Notes: a model not told the origin generated them from the letters alone. A stretch of DNA of 64,000 bases from Denitromonas iodatirespirans (GCF_018524365.1 NZ_JAEKFT010000006.1:62001-126000), one strand, 5' to 3'; shown: positions 20,700 to 32,790, counted from the first letter of the stretch. Program-made: numbers and translations.

Positions 20700-21224
20700 T
20701 CACCCAATCACTTCTTCGACCGACTTGCCGCGCTTGGCAGCGATTTCCGCCGGCGTACGCACTGCAAACAGGCCGTTCAACGTGGCGCGAACCACGTTGT
20801 AGGGGTTCGAGGAGCCGAGGCATTTGCAGATGATGTCGGTCACACCCATGACTTCGAACACTGCGCGCATCGGGCCGCCGGCAATGATGCCGGTACCGGA
20901 GGGCGCCGGCTGCATCAGCACCGTCGCAGCGCCATGCTTGCCCACCACCGCATGGTGCAGGGTGCCGTTCTTCAGGGACACCTTGGCCATCTTGCGACGT
21001 GCCTCGTCCATGGCCTTTTGCACGGCCACCGGCACTTCACGCGACTTGCCCTTGCCCATGCCGACGGCGCCGTCACCATCGCCAACCACCGTCAGCGCTG
21101 CAAAACCGAGAATTCGACCGCCTTTGACCACTTTGGTGACGCGATTGATCGCCACCATCTTTTCGCGGAACGAATCGTCGCGTTCTTCAGCTGCCGGGGC
21201 GCGTTTGGTTTGCTGTTTCGCCAT
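20700..21224 (-). CDS. rpsE: 30S ribosomal protein S5
   Basis: S5 (174 aa) contributes to the mRNA entry helicase and decoding accuracy. The double-stranded RNA-binding-like fold ([17 protein letters not shown]) and the C-terminal half ([19 protein letters not shown]) are complete. Confidence 0.98.
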   Translation of the reverse strand: MAKQQTKRAPAAEERDDSFREKMVAINRVTKVVKGGRILGFAALTVVGDGDGAVGMGKGKSREVPVAVQKAMDEARRKMAKVSLKNGTLHHAVVGKHGAATVLMQPAPSGTGIIAGGPMRAVFEVMGVTDIICKCLGSSNPYNVVRATLNGLFAVRTPAEIAAKRGKSVEEVIG

Positions 21225-21236
21225 TGCTAACCTCGC

Positions 21237-21593
21237 TTAGAACTTGAGGCCGGCTTCGCGAGCCGCCTCTGCCAGCGCCTTGACGCGGCCGTGATAATGG
21301 AATCCAGCACGATCGAAGGCGACGGTCTCGACGCCGGCGGCTTTCGCACGCTCGGCGATCGCTTTGCCGACGGACACCGCCGCGGCAACGTTTCCGCCAT
21401 TGGTCGCATCGCCACGAACAGCAGCCTCGACAGTCGAAGCCGCTGCCAGAACGCGAGAGCCACACCCGGAAATGATCTGGGCATAGATATGCAGATTCGA
21501 GCGGAAGACCGTGAGTCGAACTGCTTTCAGCTCGGAGATTTTGGCTCGGGTTTTGCGAGCCCGACGCACGCGCGTCGCTTTTTTGTTCATCAT
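21237..21593 (-). CDS. rplR: 50S ribosomal protein L18
   Basis: L18 (118 aa, or 117 from the second ATG at 21590) binds 5S rRNA with L5. [10 protein letters not shown] and the conserved [25 protein letters not shown] end identify it (the tail residues run to the stop). Two consecutive ATG codons leave the exact start open. Confidence 0.97.
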   Translation of the reverse strand: MMNKKATRVRRARKTRAKISELKAVRLTVFRSNLHIYAQIISGCGSRVLAAASTVEAAVRGDATNGGNVAAAVSVGKAIAERAKAAGVETVAFDRAGFHYHGRVKALAEAAREAGLKF

Positions 21594-21605
21594 GACAAAC
21601 GGCCC

Positions 21606-22139
21606 TTACTTCTTCTTGGTTTCGCGGATGACGACAACCTCGTCCGCGTAACGAACGCCCTTGCCCTTGTACGGCTCCGGACTCCGGTAGGCACGCACTT
21701 CAGCGGCAACCTGGCCGACCTGCTGCTTGTCGACACCCTTGATCAGCACTTCGGTCTGCGTCGGCGTTTCCACCTTCACACCGGCCGGCATCTGATGCGA
21801 CACCGGATGCGAGAAACCAAGGCTGAGGTTCAGCTTGTCGCCTTGAGCCTGAGCACGATAACCGACGCCCACCAGGGTCAGCTTGCGCTCGAAACCCTTG
21901 GTCACGCCGACCACCATATTGGCGACCAGCGAGCGCATCGTGCCGGACATCGCACGGCCATCGACTTTCCCTTCCACGGCGGTGCATTGAATGGAATCAC
22001 CGTCCAGCGCAACCGACACCGACGGATGCAGCGCACGGGTCAGCGAGCCCAGCGGGCCCTTGACAGTAATGCTGCTCGCATCGAGTTTGATATCCACACC
22101 CTTCGGTACGGAGATCGGATTCTTTGCTACACGCGACAT
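21606..22139 (-). CDS. rplF: 50S ribosomal protein L6
   Basis: L6 (177 aa) sits near the factor-binding site. Start at 22139 ([17 protein letters not shown]) gives the family length; the longer frame to 22202 runs into rpsH. The C-terminal [16 protein letters not shown] motif is the L6 signature. Confidence 0.98.
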   Translation of the reverse strand: MSRVAKNPISVPKGVDIKLDASSITVKGPLGSLTRALHPSVSVALDGDSIQCTAVEGKVDGRAMSGTMRSLVANMVVGVTKGFERKLTLVGVGYRAQAQGDKLNLSLGFSHPVSHQMPAGVKVETPTQTEVLIKGVDKQQVGQVAAEVRAYRSPEPYKGKGVRYADEVVVIRETKKK

Positions 22140-22149
22140 GTCCGCCTCC

Positions 22150-22545
22150 TTACGCCACGATGCAGATGATTTCGCCGCCAACACGACTGGCGCGAGCAGC
22201 ACGATCGGTCATGACGCCCTTCGGCGTCGACACGATGGCCACACCCAGGCCGTTCATGACGCGGGGCAAATCCTGGCTGCCCTTGTAGACTCGCAGACCC
22301 GGCTTCGAAATACGTTCAATGCGCTCGATCACCGGCGCGCCGGCATAGTACTTGAGCGCCACGTCCAGCTCGGGCTTGCCACCGGCTTCGCGAACCGAGA
22401 AGCCATCGATGTAACCTTCTTCCTGAAGCACCTTGGCAATGGCCACCTTCAACTTGGAAGAAGGCATCACCACGGTCGACTTTTGCGCCTGTTGACCGTT
22501 GCGGATGCGGGTCAACATATCGGCGATTGGATCAGACATACTCAT
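22150..22545 (-). CDS. rpsH: 30S ribosomal protein S8
   Basis: S8 (131 aa) binds the centre of 16S rRNA and in E. coli represses the spc operon by binding rplE m[21 protein letters not shown] opens the protein. The C-terminal [13 protein letters not shown] is the RNA-binding signature. A second in-frame ATG two codons later is possible. Confidence 0.98.
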   Translation of the reverse strand: MSMSDPIADMLTRIRNGQQAQKSTVVMPSSKLKVAIAKVLQEEGYIDGFSVREAGGKPELDVALKYYAGAPVIERIERISKPGLRVYKGSQDLPRVMNGLGVAIVSTPKGVMTDRAARASRVGGEIICIVA

Positions 22546-22557
22546 CTTCGTCTCTCC

Positions 22558-22863
22558 TTACCAGCTCGCCTTGGTCATACCCGGCACCTCGCCACGGAAA
22601 GCGACTTCCCGAAGCTTGTTGCGACACAGACCGAATTTACGGAACACACCCCGCGGACGACCCGTCAGGCTGCAACGATTACGACCGCGCGTCGGGTTAG
22701 CGTTACGGGGCAGTTGCTGAAGCTTCAGCCGAGCCGCCATACGCTCTTCATCCGACAGACCGCTGTCGTTGATTTGCGCGACCAGCGCAGCCCGCTTGGC
22801 GGCGTACTTCGCCACCAGCTTGCGACGCTTCTCTTCGCGATTGATCAGAGCCAGTTTCGCCAT
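22558..22863 (-). CDS. rpsN: 30S ribosomal protein S14
   Basis: S14 (101 aa) is the long, zinc-free form (no CxxC pairs), ending [20 protein letters not shown] and a short tail. It lies between rplE and rpsH in the usual spc order. Confidence 0.98.
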   Translation of the reverse strand: MAKLALINREEKRRKLVAKYAAKRAALVAQINDSGLSDEERMAARLKLQQLPRNANPTRGRNRCSLTGRPRGVFRKFGLCRNKLREVAFRGEVPGMTKASW

Positions 22864-22870
22864 ATCGCCC

Positions 22871-23410
22871 TCAATTCTTGAACGGAAACTTGAACGCCGC
22901 CAGGAGCGCTCGCGCCTCTGCGTCAGTCTTCGCGGTAGTCGTAATACTGATGTTCATGCCGCGCAGGGCATCCACCTTGTCGTACTCGATTTCCGGAAAA
23001 ATAATCTGCTCTTTGACGCCGACGTTGTAGTTACCACGACCGTCGAAGCCTTTCGAGGCAATGCCGCGGAAGTCACGGACGCGCGGCAGCGCCACCGTCA
23101 CAAAGCGATCCAGAAACTCGAACATGCGGGGACCGCGGAGCGTCACCATGCAGCCGATCGGGTACCCGTCACGAATCTTGAAGCCAGCGATCGACTTGCG
23201 AGCCCGGGTCACAACCGGCTTCTGACCGGCCACTTTAGCCATGTCACCCACCGCGAACTCCAGAATCTTCTTGTCGCCGACTGCTTCACCCACACCCATG
23301 TTCAGGGTGATTTTCGTGATGCGCGGAACCTCCATCACCGACTTGTAGCCAAACTGCTTGACCAAGCCCGGGACGACGGTTTCCTTATAGAAATCTTGCA
23401 AGCGTGCCAT
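22871..23410 (-). CDS. rplE: 50S ribosomal protein L5
   Basis: L5 (179 aa) binds 5S rRNA and contacts P-site t[22 protein letters not shown] and [12 protein letters not shown] are family hallmarks. In E. coli the S8 translational operator overlaps the start of this gene; I did not try to fold that here. Confidence 0.98.
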   Translation of the reverse strand: MARLQDFYKETVVPGLVKQFGYKSVMEVPRITKITLNMGVGEAVGDKKILEFAVGDMAKVAGQKPVVTRARKSIAGFKIRDGYPIGCMVTLRGPRMFEFLDRFVTVALPRVRDFRGIASKGFDGRGNYNVGVKEQIIFPEIEYDKVDALRGMNISITTTAKTDAEARALLAAFKFPFKN

Positions 23411-23419
23411 CGCGTTTCC

Positions 23420-23737
23420 TTATGCGTCGACCAGTTCGCCGTTCGACTTGAACACGCGCACCTTGCGACCGTCCTCAAGCACTTTGATCCCGACACGATC
23501 GCCCTTCTGGACGGCAGGATTGAACAGCGCAACATTGGAAACATGGATCGGCATGTCTTTCTCGACGATGCCACCCACCTCACCCTTCATGGGGTTCGGG
23601 CGCACGTGCTTCTTGACACGATTGACACCCTCAACAACCACCAGCTCGGCATCCACCCGACGCAGGACAACCCCGCGACGGCCACGATCCTTGCCAGCCA
23701 GAACGACGACTTCGTCGCCGGTACGAATCTTGTTCAT
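23420..23737 (-). CDS. rplX: 50S ribosomal protein L24
   Basis: L24 (105 aa) is a KOW-domain assembly initiator. [19 protein letters not shown] is the KOW motif near the N-terminus. It lies 9 bp after rplN and 9 bp before rplE. Confidence 0.98.
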   Translation of the reverse strand: MNKIRTGDEVVVLAGKDRGRRGVVLRRVDAELVVVEGVNRVKKHVRPNPMKGEVGGIVEKDMPIHVSNVALFNPAVQKGDRVGIKVLEDGRKVRVFKSNGELVDA

Positions 23738-23746
23738 GACCGCTCC

Positions 23747-24115
23747 TTACAGAACTTCCGGCGCGAGCGAAACGATCTTCATGAAGCGCTCGGTACGCAA
23801 CTCGCGCGTCACCGGCCCGAAGATACGCGTCCCGATCGGCTCCAGCTTGGAGTTCAGCAAGACCGCCGCATTGCCATCAAACTTGATGAGCGCGCCATCC
23901 GAGCGACGAACGCCCTTGGCCGTACGCACCACCACCGCACTATAAACATCGCCCTTCTTGACGCGACCACGAGGCACCGCCTCCTTGATCGCCACCTTGA
24001 TGATGTCACCCACCCCGGCGTAGCGACGCTTGGAGCCGCCCAACACCTTGATGCACATCACCGAACGCGCGCCAGAGTTATCGGCGACGTTCAGCACCGT
24101 TTGCATTTGAATCAT
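23747..24115 (-). CDS. rplN: 50S ribosomal protein L14
   Basis: L14 (122 aa) forms intersubunit bridges B5 and B8. [17 protein letters not shown] is the typical start. It is the first gene after an internal promoter at 24200-24228, and so heads the spc unit, matching the E. coli operon boundary. Confidence 0.98.
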   Translation of the reverse strand: MIQMQTVLNVADNSGARSVMCIKVLGGSKRRYAGVGDIIKVAIKEAVPRGRVKKGDVYSAVVVRTAKGVRRSDGALIKFDGNAAVLLNSKLEPIGTRIFGPVTRELRTERFMKIVSLAPEVL

Positions 24116-24199
24116 GAGTTTTACACTCCAACTTGGCCCGCCATGCGGTCAGTCTTGGAACCCGTACGGGTTTTATGCTCGAAAGAGCAAAGAAGCGGA

Positions 24200-24234
24200 A
24201 TTATAGTGGCTTGCCAAATACTTGACAAGCCACT
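24200..24234 (-). promoter_or_regulatory. spc operon promoter overlapping an inverted repeat
   Basis: On the minus strand TTGTCA (24228-24223), 17 nt, then TATAAT (24205-24200): five of six and six of six to consensus. It lies about 85 bp upstream of rplN, in the longest gap of the ribosomal protein gene run (131 bp). A perfect 9-bp inverted repeat (AGTGGCTTG/CAAGCCACT, 24205-24213 and 24226-24234, 12-nt loop) spans the -35, spacer and edge of the -10. Confidence 0.82.
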
Positions 24235-24246
24235 TTCAACACTTTT

Positions 24247-24516
24247 TTAGATGATGCGTGCTTTCTCGAGAACCTTGGAAACTTTCCAGTTCTTCGAGCG
24301 GGAGATCGGGCGGCACTCTTCGATTTCCACCAGATCGCCGGCACCGGCCACGCCATCTTCATCGTGCGCGTGGTACTTCGCCGAGCGCATGATGATCTTG
24401 CTGTACAACGGATGCTTGACGCGACGCTCGACCAACACCGTCACCGTCTTCTGCATCTTGTCGCTAACCACTTTACCCACCAGCGTGCGGCAGGTTTTCA
24501 CAGTTTCCTGAGTCAT
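24247..24516 (-). CDS. rpsQ: 30S ribosomal protein S17
   Basis: S17 (89 aa) is an OB-fold early assembly protein ([32 protein letters not shown]). Its ATG shares one base with the rpmC stop (TAATG). It is the last gene before the spc promoter and inverted repeat. Confidence 0.98.
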   Translation of the reverse strand: MTQETVKTCRTLVGKVVSDKMQKTVTVLVERRVKHPLYSKIIMRSAKYHAHDEDGVAGAGDLVEIEECRPISRSKNWKVSKVLEKARII

Positions 24517-24707
24517 TACTGAGCCGCCTTTTCACGCAGAAGGGTCCGAATGCGCGCGATATCGCGACGCACCTTGCCAAGCTGGCTGGTATTGGTCAGT
24601 TGCTGGGTTGCCAGCTGCATGCGCAGACTGAACTGCGCCTTGAGCAATTCCAGCATTTCCGTATTGAGTTCTTCGACGCTCTTCGCGCGGAGTTCACTTG
24701 CTTTCAT
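24516..24707 (-). CDS. rpmC: 50S ribosomal protein L29
   Basis: L29 (63 aa) is a two-helix protein at the tunnel exit, next to L23. [19 protein letters not shown] and the closing [15 protein letters not shown] are typical. Confidence 0.98.
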   Translation of the reverse strand: MKASELRAKSVEELNTEMLELLKAQFSLRMQLATQQLTNTSQLGKVRRDIARIRTLLREKAAQ

Positions 24708-24709
24708 GA

Positions 24710-25123
24710 TTACCCCACATGACGAGTCACGAACGTGGTCGCAAACGGCAGCTTTGCTGCCGCAAGGCGGAAGGCCTCACGCGCCAGGGATTCGTCGACA
24801 CCGTCCATTTCGTACAACACTTTGCCCGGCTGAATCTCGGCCACGTAGTACTCCGGATTCCCTTTACCCGAGCCCATCCGCACTTCGGCGGGCTTGCGGC
24901 TGATCGGCTTGTCCGGAAACACGCGAATCCAGATCCGTCCGCCACGCTTGATGTGACGGGTCATCGCACGACGCGCCGACTCGATCTGGCGTGCCGTCAG
25001 ACGGCCACGACCGGTGGCCTTGAGGCCGTACTCGCCGAAGCTCACCTTGGCGCCGCGGGTCGCCAGGCCGGTGTTACGGCCTTTCTGTTCTTTGCGGTAC
25101 TTTCTTCTTTTCGGCTGAAGCAT
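24710..25123 (-). CDS. rplP: 50S ribosomal protein L16
   Basis: L16 (137 aa) orders the A-site tRNA elbow. [17 protein letters not shown] and the loop [19 protein letters not shown] are family hallmarks. Its ATG shares a base with the rpsC stop (TAATG). Confidence 0.98.
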   Translation of the reverse strand: MLQPKRRKYRKEQKGRNTGLATRGAKVSFGEYGLKATGRGRLTARQIESARRAMTRHIKRGGRIWIRVFPDKPISRKPAEVRMGSGKGNPEYYVAEIQPGKVLYEMDGVDESLAREAFRLAAAKLPFATTFVTRHVG

Positions 25124-25902
25124 TATTCACTCCTGCTCTCAGTAGCCGCATCGCCACCGGTTTCGGCGCGGCGCGGTGCGCGACGCTGACCACGATTGTC
25201 ACCGTCATTGCGACCGCCACGACGAGCGCGACGCGGTTCGTTCTCGGGCTCACTCACGGCGGGCTGCTCATTGCGGCCAAGCATTTCGCCCTTGTACACC
25301 CAGACCTTGATACCGGAGACGCCGTAGGTGGTCTTGGCTTCGGAAACGCCGTAATCGATGTTGGCACGCAGCGTATGCAGCGGCACGCGGCCTTCGCGAT
25401 ACCACTCGGTACGCGCGATTTCTGCACCGTTAAGGCGCCCGGAGCTCATGATCTTGATGCCCTGGACACCCAGACGCATGGCGTTCTGGATGGCACGCTT
25501 CATGGCACGACGGAACATGATCCGGCGCTCGAGCTGCTGCGCGATCGAATCGGCGATCAGCTGAGCATCGGTTTCCGGCTTGCGCACTTCTTCGATGTTC
25601 ACATGAACCGGCACGCCGACCATTTTCTGCAGATCAGCCTTCAGGCGCTCGATGTCCTCGCCCTTCTTGCCGATCACCACGCCAGGACGTGCGCTGAACA
25701 GCGTGATCCGGGCGTTCTTCGCCGGACGCTCGATCAACACGCGGCCGACCGAGGCGTGCGACAGACGCTTTTTCAGGAAAGCGCGAACCGCCAGATCATC
25801 CGCTAGAGTCTTGGCGAAATCCTTTTTCGATGCATACCAGCGGGCGGTCCAGTCGCGGGTAACCGCGAGGCGGAACCCGGTAGGATGAATTTTCTGACCC
25901 AT
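25123..25902 (-). CDS. rpsC: 30S ribosomal protein S3, extended C-terminus
   Basis: S3 (259 aa) lines the mRNA entry tunnel. The KH domain (about 38-110; [14 protein letters not shown]) and the C-terminal domain ([21 protein letters not shown]) are complete. About 40 extra residues beyond the E. coli length (233) form a low-complexity Arg/Asp/Gly tail, from about residue 217 to the end, with [10 protein letters not shown] and [10 protein letters not shown] patches. Tails like this occur in other betaproteobacteria. Confidence 0.97.
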   Translation of the reverse strand: MGQKIHPTGFRLAVTRDWTARWYASKKDFAKTLADDLAVRAFLKKRLSHASVGRVLIERPAKNARITLFSARPGVVIGKKGEDIERLKADLQKMVGVPVHVNIEEVRKPETDAQLIADSIAQQLERRIMFRRAMKRAIQNAMRLGVQGIKIMSSGRLNGAEIARTEWYREGRVPLHTLRANIDYGVSEAKTTYGVSGIKVWVYKGEMLGRNEQPAVSEPENEPRRARRGGRNDGDNRGQRRAPRRAETGGDAATESRSE

Positions 25903-25911
25903 GAGTTCCCC

Positions 25912-26241
25912 TCAGTTCCCGACCGTCACGAACACGTGACATGTCGGCTTCAGAATGCGATTGCCCCGACCTTTGGCGCGCGCAGTAAAACGCTTCAGCG
26001 TCATACCTTCTTCAACGTGAATGGTCTTCACCTTGAGCTCGTCAATATCGGCACCGTCGTTGTGCTCGGCGTTCGCAATCGCGGACTCGACCACCTTCTT
26101 GATGATCTGCGCGCCCTTCTTGGGGGAAAACGCCAGAATGTTCAGCGCCTGCTCAACCGGCTTGCCGCGGACCTGGTCTGCCACCAAGCGCCCTTTCTGA
26201 GCGCTGAGGCGGACGCCGCGGAGGATGGCTTTAGTTTCCAT
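25912..26241 (-). CDS. rplV: 50S ribosomal protein L22
   Basis: L22 (109 aa) has the long hairpin that lines the exit tunnel ([23 protein letters not shown]). The macrolide-relevant loop shows no deletion by eye. Confidence 0.98.
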   Translation of the reverse strand: METKAILRGVRLSAQKGRLVADQVRGKPVEQALNILAFSPKKGAQIIKKVVESAIANAEHNDGADIDELKVKTIHVEEGMTLKRFTARAKGRGNRILKPTCHVFVTVGN

Positions 26242-26253
26242 TACCCAGACTCC

Positions 26254-26529
26254 TTAACGTTTCGCCTTCTTGCTGGCGAGATGGCCCTTGAACGTACGCG
26301 TCAGGGCAAATTCACCGAGCTTGTGGCCGACCATGTTTTCCGACACATACACCGGCACGTGCTGACGGCCGTTATGCACGGCGATCGTCAGACCGACGAA
26401 ATCCGGCAGAACCGTCGAGCGACGCGACCAAGTCTTGATCGGGCGCTTGTCGTTGCTACCCCGCGCCGCGTCCACCTTTTTCAACAGGTGAGCGTCGACG
26501 AACGGGCCTTTTTTCAGAGAGCGAGTCAT
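26254..26529 (-). CDS. rpsS: 30S ribosomal protein S19
   Basis: S19 (91 aa) partners S13 in the 30S head. [16 protein letters not shown] and the [15 protein letters not shown] segment are near-invariant. Confidence 0.98.
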   Translation of the reverse strand: MTRSLKKGPFVDAHLLKKVDAARGSNDKRPIKTWSRRSTVLPDFVGLTIAVHNGRQHVPVYVSENMVGHKLGEFALTRTFKGHLASKKAKR

Positions 26530-26539
26530 CCGTTACCCC

Positions 26540-27367
26540 TTAACGCTTTTTGCGGCGCTGAACAATCATCGAGTCGGTGCGCTTGTTGTTGCGCGTCCGA
26601 TAGCCCTTGGCCGGCGTGCCCCACGGGCTGACCGGCACACGGCCTTCGCCCGTACGACCTTCACCACCGCCGTGCGGGTGATCCACCGGGTTCATGACCA
26701 CGCCACGAACCGTCGGACGGATACCGCGCCAGCGATTGGCACCGGCCTTGCCGATCTTGCGCAGACCGTGCTCGCCGTTACCCACTTCGCCGACCGTCGC
26801 ACGGCACTCGACGTGCACACGACGAATCTCGCCGGAGCGCAAGCGCAGTTGGGCATAGGAGCCTTCGCGCGCCAGCAACTGGACGGAAGCGCCGGCCGAG
26901 CGGGCCAACTGAGCCCCCTTGCCAGGCTGCATCTCGATGCAGTGGATCACGGTACCGACCGGAATATTCCGGATCGGCAAGGCATTGCCGACCTTGATCG
27001 GCGCCTCGGAACCACTGACCACTTCCTGACCCACTTCGATGTTGCGCGGGGCAATGATGTAGCGACGCTCGCCATCGGCATAGCACAGCAGTGCGATGTG
27101 CGCCGTGCGGTTGGGGTCGTACTCGACACGCTCAACCTTGGCCACGATACCGTCCTTGTTGCGACGGAAATCGATCATGCGATAGTGCTGCTTGTGACCA
27201 CCGCCCTGATGACGAACCGTGATACGACCTGCATTGTTGCGGCCAGCCTTTTTCGACTGCTTCTCAATCAAAGCACCGTGCGGGCGACCCTTGTACAGAT
27301 CCTTGTTGACCACCTGAACAACCGCACGACGACCGGCGGATGTCGGTTTAACTTTTACCAACGCCAT
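26540..27367 (-). CDS. rplB: 50S ribosomal protein L2
   Basis: L2 (275 aa) is needed for subunit association and the peptidyl transferase centre. The C-terminal [17 protein letters not shown] contains the conserved histidine (HPHGGG). It is the longest S10-cluster protein here and is intact. Confidence 0.98.
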   Translation of the reverse strand: MALVKVKPTSAGRRAVVQVVNKDLYKGRPHGALIEKQSKKAGRNNAGRITVRHQGGGHKQHYRMIDFRRNKDGIVAKVERVEYDPNRTAHIALLCYADGERRYIIAPRNIEVGQEVVSGSEAPIKVGNALPIRNIPVGTVIHCIEMQPGKGAQLARSAGASVQLLAREGSYAQLRLRSGEIRRVHVECRATVGEVGNGEHGLRKIGKAGANRWRGIRPTVRGVVMNPVDHPHGGGEGRTGEGRVPVSPWGTPAKGYRTRNNKRTDSMIVQRRKKR

Positions 27368-27374
27368 AGCTCAG

Positions 27375-27680
27375 TCACTCCCCTGCCGCGAAGTTGATTT
27401 CCTGGCCGGGCTGCAGGCAAACGAACGCCTTTTTCCAACCCTTGCGCTGACCGGTGATTTTCCCGAAGCGCTTGACCTTACCCTTGACGTTCGCGATCTG
27501 GACCGACTTCACCTTGACACTGAAGAGCGACTCGACCGCCGCCTTCACTTCCGGCTTGGTCGCATCGGACACGACGCGAAACACCACCTGTTCATTCTTG
27601 TCGGCGATATAAGTCGCCTTCTCGGAGATCTGCGGGGCCAACAAGACCTTCAGCAGACGCTCTTGTTTGAGCTGACTCAT
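27375..27680 (-). CDS. rplW: 50S ribosomal protein L23
   Basis: L23 (101 aa from the ATG at 27680) surrounds the tunnel exit and docks trigger factor and [23 protein letters not shown] and the [21 protein letters not shown] loop identify it. I chose 27680 because its ATG overlaps the rplD stop (ATGA); an ATG two codons upstream is also possible. Confidence 0.97.
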   Translation of the reverse strand: MSQLKQERLLKVLLAPQISEKATYIADKNEQVVFRVVSDATKPEVKAAVESLFSVKVKSVQIANVKGKVKRFGKITGQRKGWKKAFVCLQPGQEINFAAGE

Positions 27681-28300
27681 TGCCACACCTCCTGCATCTT
27701 CGCCAGCGCACCCTTGGTCACGACGACCTGCGGGAAGCGCACCAGCGACACCGGATCCGCCTCGGTCACCTCCAGCACCAGCACGTCACGCAGATTGCGC
27801 GATGCCAGGAAGAGGTTTTCGCTCAGCTCTTCGGTAATCACCAACACCGAATCCGCAAAGCCCATACCCTTCAGCTTGTCCGCGAACAGTCGGGTCTTCG
27901 GCGCTTCCAGGGCGAAATCCTCCACCACCGAAATGCGGCCTTCACGCGCCAGTTGCGACAGGATCGACGCCACGCCGGCGCGATACATCTTGCGGTTGAT
28001 TTTCTGCGAGAAGTTCTCGTCGGGCGAGTTCGGGAAAATCCGACCACCCCCGCGCCACAGCGGACTGGACGCCATACCGGCACGCGCACGACCGGTACCC
28101 TTCTGGCGCCACGGCTTGCGGGTCGATTTGGCGATCTCGGAGCGACCTTTCTGGGCACGATTCCCCGAACGGGCGTTGGCCATATAGGCAACCACGACCT
28201 GGTGAATCAGCGCCTCGTTGTACTCGCGCCCGAACAAGACGTCGGACACCTGGACCGTCTCGGCAGACTGACCCTGATCATTGAGAAGCTTAAGTTCCAT
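27677..28300 (-). CDS. rplD: 50S ribosomal protein L4
   Basis: L4 (207 aa) lines the exit tunnel; in E. coli it also represses the S10 operon. The extended loop [22 protein letters not shown] is present (about residues 60-82). The ATG at 28300 overlaps the rplC stop (TGATG); a GTG just before it could read as a one-codon longer start. Confidence 0.97.
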   Translation of the reverse strand: MELKLLNDQGQSAETVQVSDVLFGREYNEALIHQVVVAYMANARSGNRAQKGRSEIAKSTRKPWRQKGTGRARAGMASSPLWRGGGRIFPNSPDENFSQKINRKMYRAGVASILSQLAREGRISVVEDFALEAPKTRLFADKLKGMGFADSVLVITEELSENLFLASRNLRDVLVLEVTEADPVSLVRFPQVVVTKGALAKMQEVWQ

Positions 28301-28941
28301 CACGCCCCCTTGACTGCCGGCCGAACGACCACATCACCACCCCGAGCACCCGGGACAGCACCCTTGACGAGCAACAGCTGACGCTCGGCATCCACACGAA
28401 CCACTTCCAGGTTCTGCATGGTGCGACGAACATCACCCATGTGAGCCGCCATACGCTTACCCGGAAGCACCCGCCCCGGATCCTGCGCCTGACCGATCGA
28501 GCCAGCGGAGTTGTGAGACACGGAGTTACCGTGAGAAGCGCGGTTCGACGAGAAGTTGTGACGCTTGATGGCGCCAGCAAAACCCTTACCGATGGACGTC
28601 CCGACGACATCGACCTTCTGGCCGACACCAAAAATGTCCACAGTCAGCACATCGCCCGGCTTGACGCCATCGAGCGCTGCTGCATCGACACGAAACTCCT
28701 GAAGCAGCCAGCTTGCCTCAACACCTGCTTTGGCAAGGTGACCCGCGAGCGGCTTACCCACCCGGCTAGCGCGACGCTTGCCGAAGGCAACCTGGACGGC
28801 GGTGTAGCCGTCGGTCTCAGCGGTCTTGATCTGGCTAACGCGGTTGTCGGACATGTCAAGCACCGTCACGGGGATGGTTTGACCATCGTCCGTGAAAATG
28901 CGAGTCATGCCGACCTTGCGACCTACAAGGCCTAGACTCAT
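28300..28941 (-). CDS. rplC: 50S ribosomal protein L3
   Basis: L3 (213 aa) has the globular barrel ([17 protein letters not shown]) and the extension reaching the peptidyl transferase centre ([23 protein letters not shown] region; glutamine at [11 protein letters not shown] is the methylation site in E. coli). It is the first gene after a 112-bp gap containing a promoter-like -10 inside a hairpin, so it may head the S10 unit here. Confidence 0.98.
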   Translation of the reverse strand: MSLGLVGRKVGMTRIFTDDGQTIPVTVLDMSDNRVSQIKTAETDGYTAVQVAFGKRRASRVGKPLAGHLAKAGVEASWLLQEFRVDAAALDGVKPGDVLTVDIFGVGQKVDVVGTSIGKGFAGAIKRHNFSSNRASHGNSVSHNSAGSIGQAQDPGRVLPGKRMAAHMGDVRRTMQNLEVVRVDAERQLLLVKGAVPGARGGDVVVRPAVKGA

Positions 28942-28990
28942 TTTATTCTCCCAAATCCCGGTTGCGATTGACCGGGGCCGTAAAGAGTTT

Positions 28991-29045
28991 TTTGCGCGAA
29001 AAACGCAAAGGCCGGATTATACCGGCCTCGGCGCTTAGAACACAA
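28991..29045 (-). promoter_or_regulatory. S10-unit promoter/attenuator region between rpsJ and rplC
   Basis: On the minus strand a perfect TATAAT (29021-29016) is exactly the loop of a 7-bp hairpin AGGCCGG/CCGGCCT (29009-29015, 29022-29028). A modest -35, TTGTGT (29045-29040), lies 18 nt upstream. A second hairpin, TTTGCG/CGCAAA (28991-28996, 29004-29009), shares one base with the first and precedes the rplC leader. The combination looks like a promoter merged with terminator-like stems. Confidence 0.6.
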
Positions 29046-29053
29046 GCCAAGAA

Positions 29054-29365
29054 TTACTGCAGCTTGATTTCCACATCCACACCTGCGGGCAGGTCGAGTT
29101 TCATCAATGCGTCGACCGTCTTTTCGGTGGGATCGACGATGTCCATCAGGCGCTGATGGGTACGAATCTCGAACTGATCGCGCGAGGCCTTGTTCACATG
29201 CGGCGAACGCAACACATCATAGCGCTCGATACGCGTCGGCAGCGGCACGGGGCCACGGACGACTGCGCCGGTGCGCTTTGCCGTCTCGACGATCTCAAGC
29301 GCGGACTGGTCGATCAGGCGGTAATCGAAGGCCTTCAGGCGGATACGGATTTTTTGGCTTTGCAT
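29054..29365 (-). CDS. rpsJ: 30S ribosomal protein S10 / NusE
   Basis: S10 (103 aa) serves in the 30S head and as the antitermination factor NusE, partner of NusB and NusG. I chose the ATG at 29365 ([19 protein letters not shown]); the longer frame runs into the tuf-rpsJ hairpin. It is 53 bp after tuf but 112 bp before rplC, so it may belong to the str transcript rather than to the S10 one. Confidence 0.98.
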   Translation of the reverse strand: MQSQKIRIRLKAFDYRLIDQSALEIVETAKRTGAVVRGPVPLPTRIERYDVLRSPHVNKASRDQFEIRTHQRLMDIVDPTEKTVDALMKLDLPAGVDVEIKLQ

Positions 29366-29384
29366 GATGTTGTCCAAAGAGCGA

Positions 29385-29406
29385 GGGCGGTGCAAAGGCA
29401 CCGCCC
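29385..29406 (-). promoter_or_regulatory. hairpin between tuf and rpsJ
   Basis: A perfect 9-bp GC-rich stem (GGGCGGTGC/GCACCGCCC) has a 4-nt loop and starts 12 bp past the tuf stop. No T-tract follows on the minus strand, so it is more likely an mRNA-stabilising stem or processing site than a terminator. Confidence 0.5.
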
Positions 29407-29418
29407 GGGGAGGGTTGA

Positions 29419-30609
<1,191 letters not shown>

Positions 30610-30641
30610 TGTTTCGTTTCCTTAGTCTCGAAAATACGAAA

Positions 30642-32735
30642 TTACTTGCTCTTGATCACAGCCTCGGCCACGTTCTTCGGGGCCTCGCTGTAATGCTTGA
30701 ATTCCATCGAATACGTTGCGCGACCCTGGGTCAGCGAACGCAGCGAGGTGGCGTAGCCGAACATCTCGGCCAGCGGCACTTCGGCACGAATCCCCTTCAT
30801 GTCGCCGGCGATGTCGTCCATGCCCAGCACGATACCGCGACGACCGGACAGGTCGCCCATCACGTTGCCCATGAAGTCTTCCGGCGTCTCGACCTCGACC
30901 GCCATCATCGGCTCAAGCAGCACCGGATTGGCTTTACGCATGGCGTCCTTGAAGGCCATCGAACCGGCCATCTTGAACGCGTTTTCGTTCGAGTCGACAT
31001 CGTGGTAGGAGCCATCGAACAGCGTGACCTTGACATCCACCACCGGGAAGCCGGCCAGCACACCGCTCGGCAGCGTGTCGCGAATGCCGCGATCGACCGC
31101 CGGGATGTATTCACGCGGCACCACACCACCTTTGATGGCGTCGACGAACTCGTAGCCCTTGCCCGCCTCGTTCGGCTCCAGCTTGATCCAGACGTGGCCA
31201 TACTGGCCGCGACCGCCGGACTGCTTGACGAACTTGCCTTCCTGCTCGACAGCCGAACGCACCGCTTCACGGTAGGCCACCTGCGGCGCACCGACGTTGG
31301 CTTCCACGTTGAATTCGCGCTTCATGCGATCGACGATGATCTCGAGGTGCAGCTCGCCCATGCCGGAGATGATCGTCTGGCCGGATTCTTCGTCGGTGCG
31401 CACGCGGAACGACGGATCTTCCTGGGCCAGACGGCTCAGGGCGATACCCATCTTTTCCTGGTCGCTCTTGGTCTTGGGCTCTACGGCCACGTGAATCACG
31501 GGATCCGGGAACTCCATGCGCTCGAGAATGATCGGCGCATCGGGGGAGCACAGGGTTTCACCCGTAGTGACATCCTTGAGACCCACGCAAGCAGCGATAT
31601 CGCCGGCGCGCACTTCCTTGATCTCGATCCGGTCGTTGGCGTGCATCTGCAGCAGACGGCCGATACGTTCTTTCTTGTCCTTGACCGAGTTCAGCACGGT
31701 GTCGCCGGAATCCAGAACACCGGAATAAACACGAATGAAGGTCAGCTGACCAACGAACGGGTCGGTCATCAGCTTGAACGCCAGGGCCGAGAACTTCTCG
31801 TCGTCCGACGACTTGCGCGTCAGCTCATTGCCATCTTCATCGGTACCTTGCACGGCCGGCACTTCGGTCGGCGAGGGCATGAATTCGATGACCGCATCCA
31901 GCATGCGTTGAACACCCTTGTTCTTGAACGCGGTACCGCACAGCATCGGCTGGATTTCGCAGGCGATGGTGCGCTTGCGCAGACCGGCCATGATCTGGGC
32001 TTCGCTCAGATCGCCGCTCTCCAGGTACTCGTTCATCAGCTCTTCGGTGGCTTCGGCAGCCGCCTCGACCATCTGCTCGCGCCAGGTCGCAGCCTCTTCG
32101 GCCAGGTTCGCGGGAATCTCGGCGTAAGAGAACTTGGTCCCCTGCGACGCCTCGTCCCAGACGATCGCCTTCATCTTGATCAGATCGACCACACCTTCGA
32201 AGTGCTCTTCTGCACCGATCGGCAGCACCACGGGCACCGGATTGGCCTTCAGGCGACTCTTCATCTGAGCCACGACCTTGAAGAAATCCGCACCAGAGCG
32301 ATCCATCTTGTTCACGAAGGCCAGACGCGGCACACGGTACTTGGTTGCCTGACGCCACACCGTCTCGGACTGCGGCTGAACACCACCCACCGCGCAGTAG
32401 ACCATGCAGGCACCGTCGAGCACGCGCATGGAGCGCTCGACTTCGATCGTGAAGTCGACGTGCCCCGGAGTGTCGATGATGTTGATGTGATGCTCGGGAT
32501 AGCTCAGATCCATCCCCTTCCAGAAACACGTGGTCGCCGCGGAGGTGATGGTGATGCCACGCTCCTGCTCTTGCGCCATCCAGTCCATGGTCGCTGCGCC
32601 GTCGTGAACTTCACCAATCTTGTGGTTCACGCCGGTATAAAACAGGATTCGCTCGGTCGTCGTTGTCTTGCCGGCGTCGATGTGAGCCGAAATACCGATA
32701 TTGCGGTAACGCTCAATAGGTGTCTTGCGAGCCAC
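30642..32735 (-). CDS. fusA: elongation factor G
   Basis: EF-G (697 aa) is the translocation GTPase. AHIDAGKT (17-24), DTPGHVDF and NKMD are the G-domain motifs, and domains II-V follow. I chose the GTG start at 32735 ([15 protein letters not shown]) because GGGAAGG lies nine bases upstream; a TTG six codons earlier overlaps that Shine-Dalgarno. An intrinsic terminator lies between rpsG and this gene. Confidence 0.97.
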   Translation of the reverse strand: MARKTPIERYRNIGISAHIDAGKTTTTERILFYTGVNHKIGEVHDGAATMDWMAQEQERGITITSAATTCFWKGMDLSYPEHHINIIDTPGHVDFTIEVERSMRVLDGACMVYCAVGGVQPQSETVWRQATKYRVPRLAFVNKMDRSGADFFKVVAQMKSRLKANPVPVVLPIGAEEHFEGVVDLIKMKAIVWDEASQGTKFSYAEIPANLAEEAATWREQMVEAAAEATEELMNEYLESGDLSEAQIMAGLRKRTIACEIQPMLCGTAFKNKGVQRMLDAVIEFMPSPTEVPAVQGTDEDGNELTRKSSDDEKFSALAFKLMTDPFVGQLTFIRVYSGVLDSGDTVLNSVKDKKERIGRLLQMHANDRIEIKEVRAGDIAACVGLKDVTTGETLCSPDAPIILERMEFPDPVIHVAVEPKTKSDQEKMGIALSRLAQEDPSFRVRTDEESGQTIISGMGELHLEIIVDRMKREFNVEANVGAPQVAYREAVRSAVEQEGKFVKQSGGRGQYGHVWIKLEPNEAGKGYEFVDAIKGGVVPREYIPAVDRGIRDTLPSGVLAGFPVVDVKVTLFDGSYHDVDSNENAFKMAGSMAFKDAMRKANPVLLEPMMAVEVETPEDFMGNVMGDLSGRRGIVLGMDDIAGDMKGIRAEVPLAEMFGYATSLRSLTQGRATYSMEFKHYSEAPKNVAEAVIKSK

Positions 32736-32790
32736 GGTAGCAACCCTTCCCAATCACGCCAAGGCGCGATTTTTTCTTTCAGTCGATTAC

